This document shows positions 61,843 to 64,000 of a DNA stretch of 64,000 nt, in pieces (the stretch's first letter is position 1; every line of letters begins with the position of its first letter). A model generated the notes under the pieces. That model was not told where the DNA came from and did not search any database. It saw only the letters and a program-made list of their open reading frames with translations. The translations under genes were made by a program, and so were the position numbers. Source of the stretch: PMNU01 sp035479875 (lineage in GTDB: Bacteria; Patescibacteriota; Saccharimonadia; Saccharimonadales; UBA4665); the NCBI GenBank assembly GCA_035479875.1, contig DATIIH010000002.1, positions 1-64,000 of the forward strand. The letters run 5' to 3'.

Positions 61843-62724
61843 CTACCTGTTTACCGATGTGTTAACAAACCTCGTGCCGCCCTTAGCGTCCGCCTGCAGA
61901 ACTGGGCCACCTACTTTTAGGCGGTGCACTTTGCTCGCGCGGCCACAATGGCCAATAACTACTTCCAGAAAACGGTGTTGGCCATAGCCAGAACTGCCAA
62001 CGGTCAGCGCTGTGACGCCTGCCGGCACATCTACCAAGCGCCGATAACACGTCGCTATTCGGCCGTTAGCCAGTCTGACTTGTCGACCCTCCGCAAACTG
62101 CACATCCTGCGGCAAAAGAGTTGTCTTAACATCGTCAAAGTTATCTACCAGCCACACTGCTGCCTTAACACTGGGCAAATCTTGAAGCGTCTGCAGCCGC
62201 GCAGGTACCGTTCTGCCCTTCCATAACCAGTACGCCACCAAGGGAGTGAATTCCAGGCTACGGAACTGACTATTGTTAATCTTGTTGGCCTCTGCTGGTG
62301 TCAAATCTCCCCACTCTACTGCCGCCGCAGTCACTGTTTGCGTGTCGAGTAAATGCACTTCTTGCACAACGCCCAGATTGCGTAGCAACGCCAATGTTTC
62401 GCCTTCGTAGGTACTAACTACTAGTGTCTTGCCTTGCCAAAAATAGCAAAATGGTGTGCCGTTGTCCCATGCCGATTGCTCACTCCGATGACGCGGTGCC
62501 ACGTTAACCAGTACGATATTCTGACTATTAGCATCGGCTAGGGGGAAATTGGCGAACACGTCCAGCGTATCGAGCAAATTACCTGCCGCTTCCACCGGCA
62601 AATACGAACCCACGCCCAGAAAGGTCGGCTTTACGCCAAACAGACTTTGAAAGCGCAGCTCCTGGCGCACTCTTGCGTTATCATCAGCGCAATCGTTGAT
62701 GATTGTTCCGGTTATTGTTGTCAT
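61843..62724 (-). CDS. Divergent SAM hydroxide adenosyltransferase (DUF62/COG1912) family protein
   Basis: 293 residues with AAAGGAG before the ATG. It aligns by eye with SAM hydrolases (which split SAM to adenosine and methionine) in order: GTIINDCADDN (family TDFG), LVNVAPRHR (VDPGVG), NSQFRSLEFTPLVAYWLWKG (TFHGRDIFGPAGALIEKG), AVWLVDNFDDVKTTL (IDDFGNVILNL) and SSGYGQHRFLEVVIGHCGRASKV (GSHDYLEIAVNMGSAAERL). The catalytic Asp-Arg-His positions do not look conserved, so activity is uncertain. Lies between a Met-codon attenuator and metG, consistent with methionine economy. Confidence 0.7.
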   Translation of the reverse strand: MTTITGTIINDCADDNARVRQELRFQSLFGVKPTFLGVGSYLPVEAAGNLLDTLDVFANFPLADANSQNIVLVNVAPRHRSEQSAWDNGTPFCYFWQGKTLVVSTYEGETLALLRNLGVVQEVHLLDTQTVTAAAVEWGDLTPAEANKINNSQFRSLEFTPLVAYWLWKGRTVPARLQTLQDLPSVKAAVWLVDNFDDVKTTLLPQDVQFAEGRQVRLANGRIATCYRRLVDVPAGVTALTVGSSGYGQHRFLEVVIGHCGRASKVHRLKVGGPVLQADAKGGTRFVNTSVNR

Positions 62725-62747
62725 GTTAGAACTCCTTTGCTATTAAA

Positions 62748-62773
62748 AAACCTCCGCGTCTCTGCGGAGGTTT
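62748..62773 (-). terminator. Attenuator terminator before the SAM-hydrolase-like gene and metG
   Basis: AAACCTCCGC (62773-62764) pairs with GCGGAGGTTT (62757-62748) across a 6-nt loop and runs into six T's on the minus strand. It sits between the leader ORF and the Shine-Dalgarno of the next gene, so it can only act as conditional terminator. Confidence 0.9.
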
Positions 62774-62798
62774 GCTGTTGCTACTTTCGTGATGTTTT

Positions 62799-62873
62799 TT
62801 AGGACAGGCTAAAGCTCCGCTGGGTTACAAGCGGCATCATCATGTCCACAACTGCATTCGTCAGTTTGTTCAT
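62799..62873 (-). CDS. Leader peptide with three consecutive Met codons
   Basis: 24 codons plus TAA. Codons 11-13 are ATG ATG ATG, so four of 24 residues are Met. TATAAT lies 8 nt before the ATG, making the mRNA essentially leaderless. The Met run directly precedes CCGCT (62834-62830), which pairs with AGCGG (62821-62817); the latter is part of GCGGAGCTTT (62820-62811), a 9-of-10 copy of the terminator's 3' arm that can pair with its 5' arm. This is the layout of a ribosome-mediated attenuator leader. Confidence 0.75.
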   Translation of the reverse strand: MNKLTNAVVDMMMPLVTQRSFSLS

Positions 62874-62881
62874 CAAAACAG

Positions 62882-62909
62882 ATTATAGCACCTTTCGCAA
62901 AAATGACAA
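62882..62909 (-). promoter_or_regulatory. Promoter of the Met-leader / SAM-hydrolase-like / metG operon
   Basis: TTGTCA (62909 to 62904), 16 nt and TATAAT (62887 to 62882) with TGC before the -10 form the best sigma-70 promoter of the window. Confidence 0.8.
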
Positions 62910-63007
62910 AAGCTCAAAGGGCGCGGCCGTTAAGGGCGCAGGTACGCACCGTATACGGGGAAAGTTAGCGTATTATTAGAGCATAACGACATTACGGAGG
63001 AGCGACC

Positions 63008-64000
63008 ATGAAGATCAAAGTTTCTGAGATGATTACAAAATATAAAGAAGCACTTGCCCTATCCGGCGCTTCTCCAAAAGATGTCGATGCGATGACGACC
63101 CTGCGGTTAGAGCAAGACTTGCACGATAACTTCTTTTCGGGCCTATCTGAGGTCAGGGGCGCTTACAAGGAGCTCAAGGACTCTCTCGGCAAACAGCATA
63201 CTATCGAGGTAGACAAACCAGCCCTAAAGCTGGTTAACTGCGGCGGCCGAGCGGCCGGCCTGGTGAGCATGGATTTGCTGCCGACCTTGTGTGACATGGC
63301 GCGCAGTCAAGGTATTGCCATCATCGGCTATTACAACGGTGGCTATCAGAGTATGCCTGAGGTTTTTGTACGCTTGATTGCTGCACAGAACCTAGTTGGT
63401 TTAATATCGGGCAACGGCGGACCGCAAAGCGTCGTACCTTACGGCGGCAAAAAAGATATTATGGGCACCGACCCTGTGGCGTATGGCATACCTACCAATG
63501 GCCTGCCTATCGTCTTTGATGCAGCCACAGCCAAGTATCCGTGGGGCAGCATCCGTGTTGCCCGTGAACGAGGCGAAAAGTTGCCCGAAGACTCGTACCT
63601 AGACAAAGACGGTAACTGGACAACCGACCCCAATGTCGCTACTGCGATTGTGCCTTTTGGCGAGCATAAAGGCTATGCGTTTAATCTACTGTTTGACGTG
63701 CTGACGGGCGCTTTGGTGCACGCCAAGTCGGGCCTGCTCGTAAAAGACGAGAAAGACCTAGGCGGTTTCCTGATGGCTATTGACCCGTCTGCTTTTGGGT
63801 CCATCGGAGAATTCAAACAGCAGACCACCAAGTTAGCCGAGGACATCGAAGCCGTGGAGCCTGCCAAGGGCTTTGACGAGGTCCGCGTGCCTGGCTACCG
63901 TGGAGAGCGCTTTAGACATAAAGTGATGGCCGAAGATTCGATTGATATAAGAAGCCAGATCTGGGCGCAGTTTGTCGACGGATGCAACGAGCTGCAACAA
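63008..64000 (+). CDS. Malate/L-lactate dehydrogenase family (Ldh_2) oxidoreductase, 3' end cut by the window
   Basis: 331 codons without a stop. GGAGGAG lies 8 nt before the ATG. The Ldh_2 (YlbC/AllD/ComC-type) pattern is clear: IIGYYNGGYQSM, TDPVAYGIPT, DAATAKYPWGSIRVAR, VPFGEHKGYAFNLLFDVLTGAL and VPGYRGER. Family members reduce 2-oxo acids or oxidise malate, lactate, sulfolactate or ureidoglycolate with NAD(P); the substrate here is unknown. Most of the expected ~340-360 residues are present. Confidence 0.9.
   Translation, partial: MKIKVSEMITKYKEALALSGASPKDVDAMTTLRLEQDLHDNFFSGLSEVRGAYKELKDSLGKQHTIEVDKPALKLVNCGGRAAGLVSMDLLPTLCDMARSQGIAIIGYYNGGYQSMPEVFVRLIAAQNLVGLISGNGGPQSVVPYGGKKDIMGTDPVAYGIPTNGLPIVFDAATAKYPWGSIRVARERGEKLPEDSYLDKDGNWTTDPNVATAIVPFGEHKGYAFNLLFDVLTGALVHAKSGLLVKDEKDLGGFLMAIDPSAFGSIGEFKQQTTKLAEDIEAVEPAKGFDEVRVPGYRGERFRHKVMAEDSIDIRSQIWAQFVDGCNELQQ

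Overview
The window looks like a chromosomal segment of a Patescibacteria (CPR) genome, most likely Candidatus Saccharibacteria (TM7). The support is indirect: trimmed housekeeping enzymes (AlaS without its C-Ala domain, UvrC of 495 residues without the cysteine motif, MetG without a tail domain), a PilM/FtsA-like gene coupled to a Baseplate-J-like membrane protein, SecG beside a membrane-anchored peptide-binding protein, and many small unrecognised genes. TGA is an ordinary stop, used in many ATGA start/stop overlaps, which argues against the UGA-recoding CPR groups (Gracilibacteria, Absconditabacteria). No rRNA, CRISPR array or intact prophage is visible; two tRNA-Leu genes are.

Layout. 1-8 kb: end of an IS transposase, a RelBE-like toxin-antitoxin pair, two Nudix hydrolases, a flavin reductase with a divergent HxlR regulator, a phosphoribosyltransferase, a GlcD-type oxidase and both tRNA-Leu genes. 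8-13 kb: one minus-strand operon pepP, YvlD-like, secG, peptide-binding protein, SDR, PNPOx-like, DUF1653. 13-18 kb: trhO-def-uvrC plus two unknown genes. 18-23 kb: an ABC exporter behind a structured leader with an upstream ORF, DUF2127, an MFS transporter, L25 and DedA. 23-37 kb: uvrA, sbcB, obgE, a LysM-CHAP hydrolase, mltG, ruvX, the Baseplate-J-like protein and the PilM-like protein. 37-42 kb: glycosyltransferase and GH13 glucosidase converging on alaS. 42-51 kb: GGDEF protein, mnmA and a cluster of exported surface proteins. 51-59 kb: ATP synthase genes b-delta-alpha-gamma-beta-epsilon, without a and c, behind an unusual membrane protein and a cysteine desulfurase. 59-63 kb: tatD, metG and a divergent SAM-hydrolase-family gene. 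63-64 kb: start of a malate/lactate dehydrogenase-family gene.

Most notable. (1) Upstream of the SAM-hydrolase-like gene and metG is what reads as a complete ribosome-mediated transcription attenuator: promoter, 24-codon leader ORF with three consecutive Met codons, mutually exclusive hairpins and an intrinsic terminator. Methionine-codon attenuation of a MetRS operon is not a control I know; T-box and SAM-riboswitch control are the usual forms. (2) At least 14 first genes have a -10 hexamer 6-8 nt before the start codon and no Shine-Dalgarno, so leaderless mRNAs appear to be the default here, while internal genes use Shine-Dalgarno sites or ATGA coupling. (3) The ABC exporter leader has the layout of a translational attenuator.
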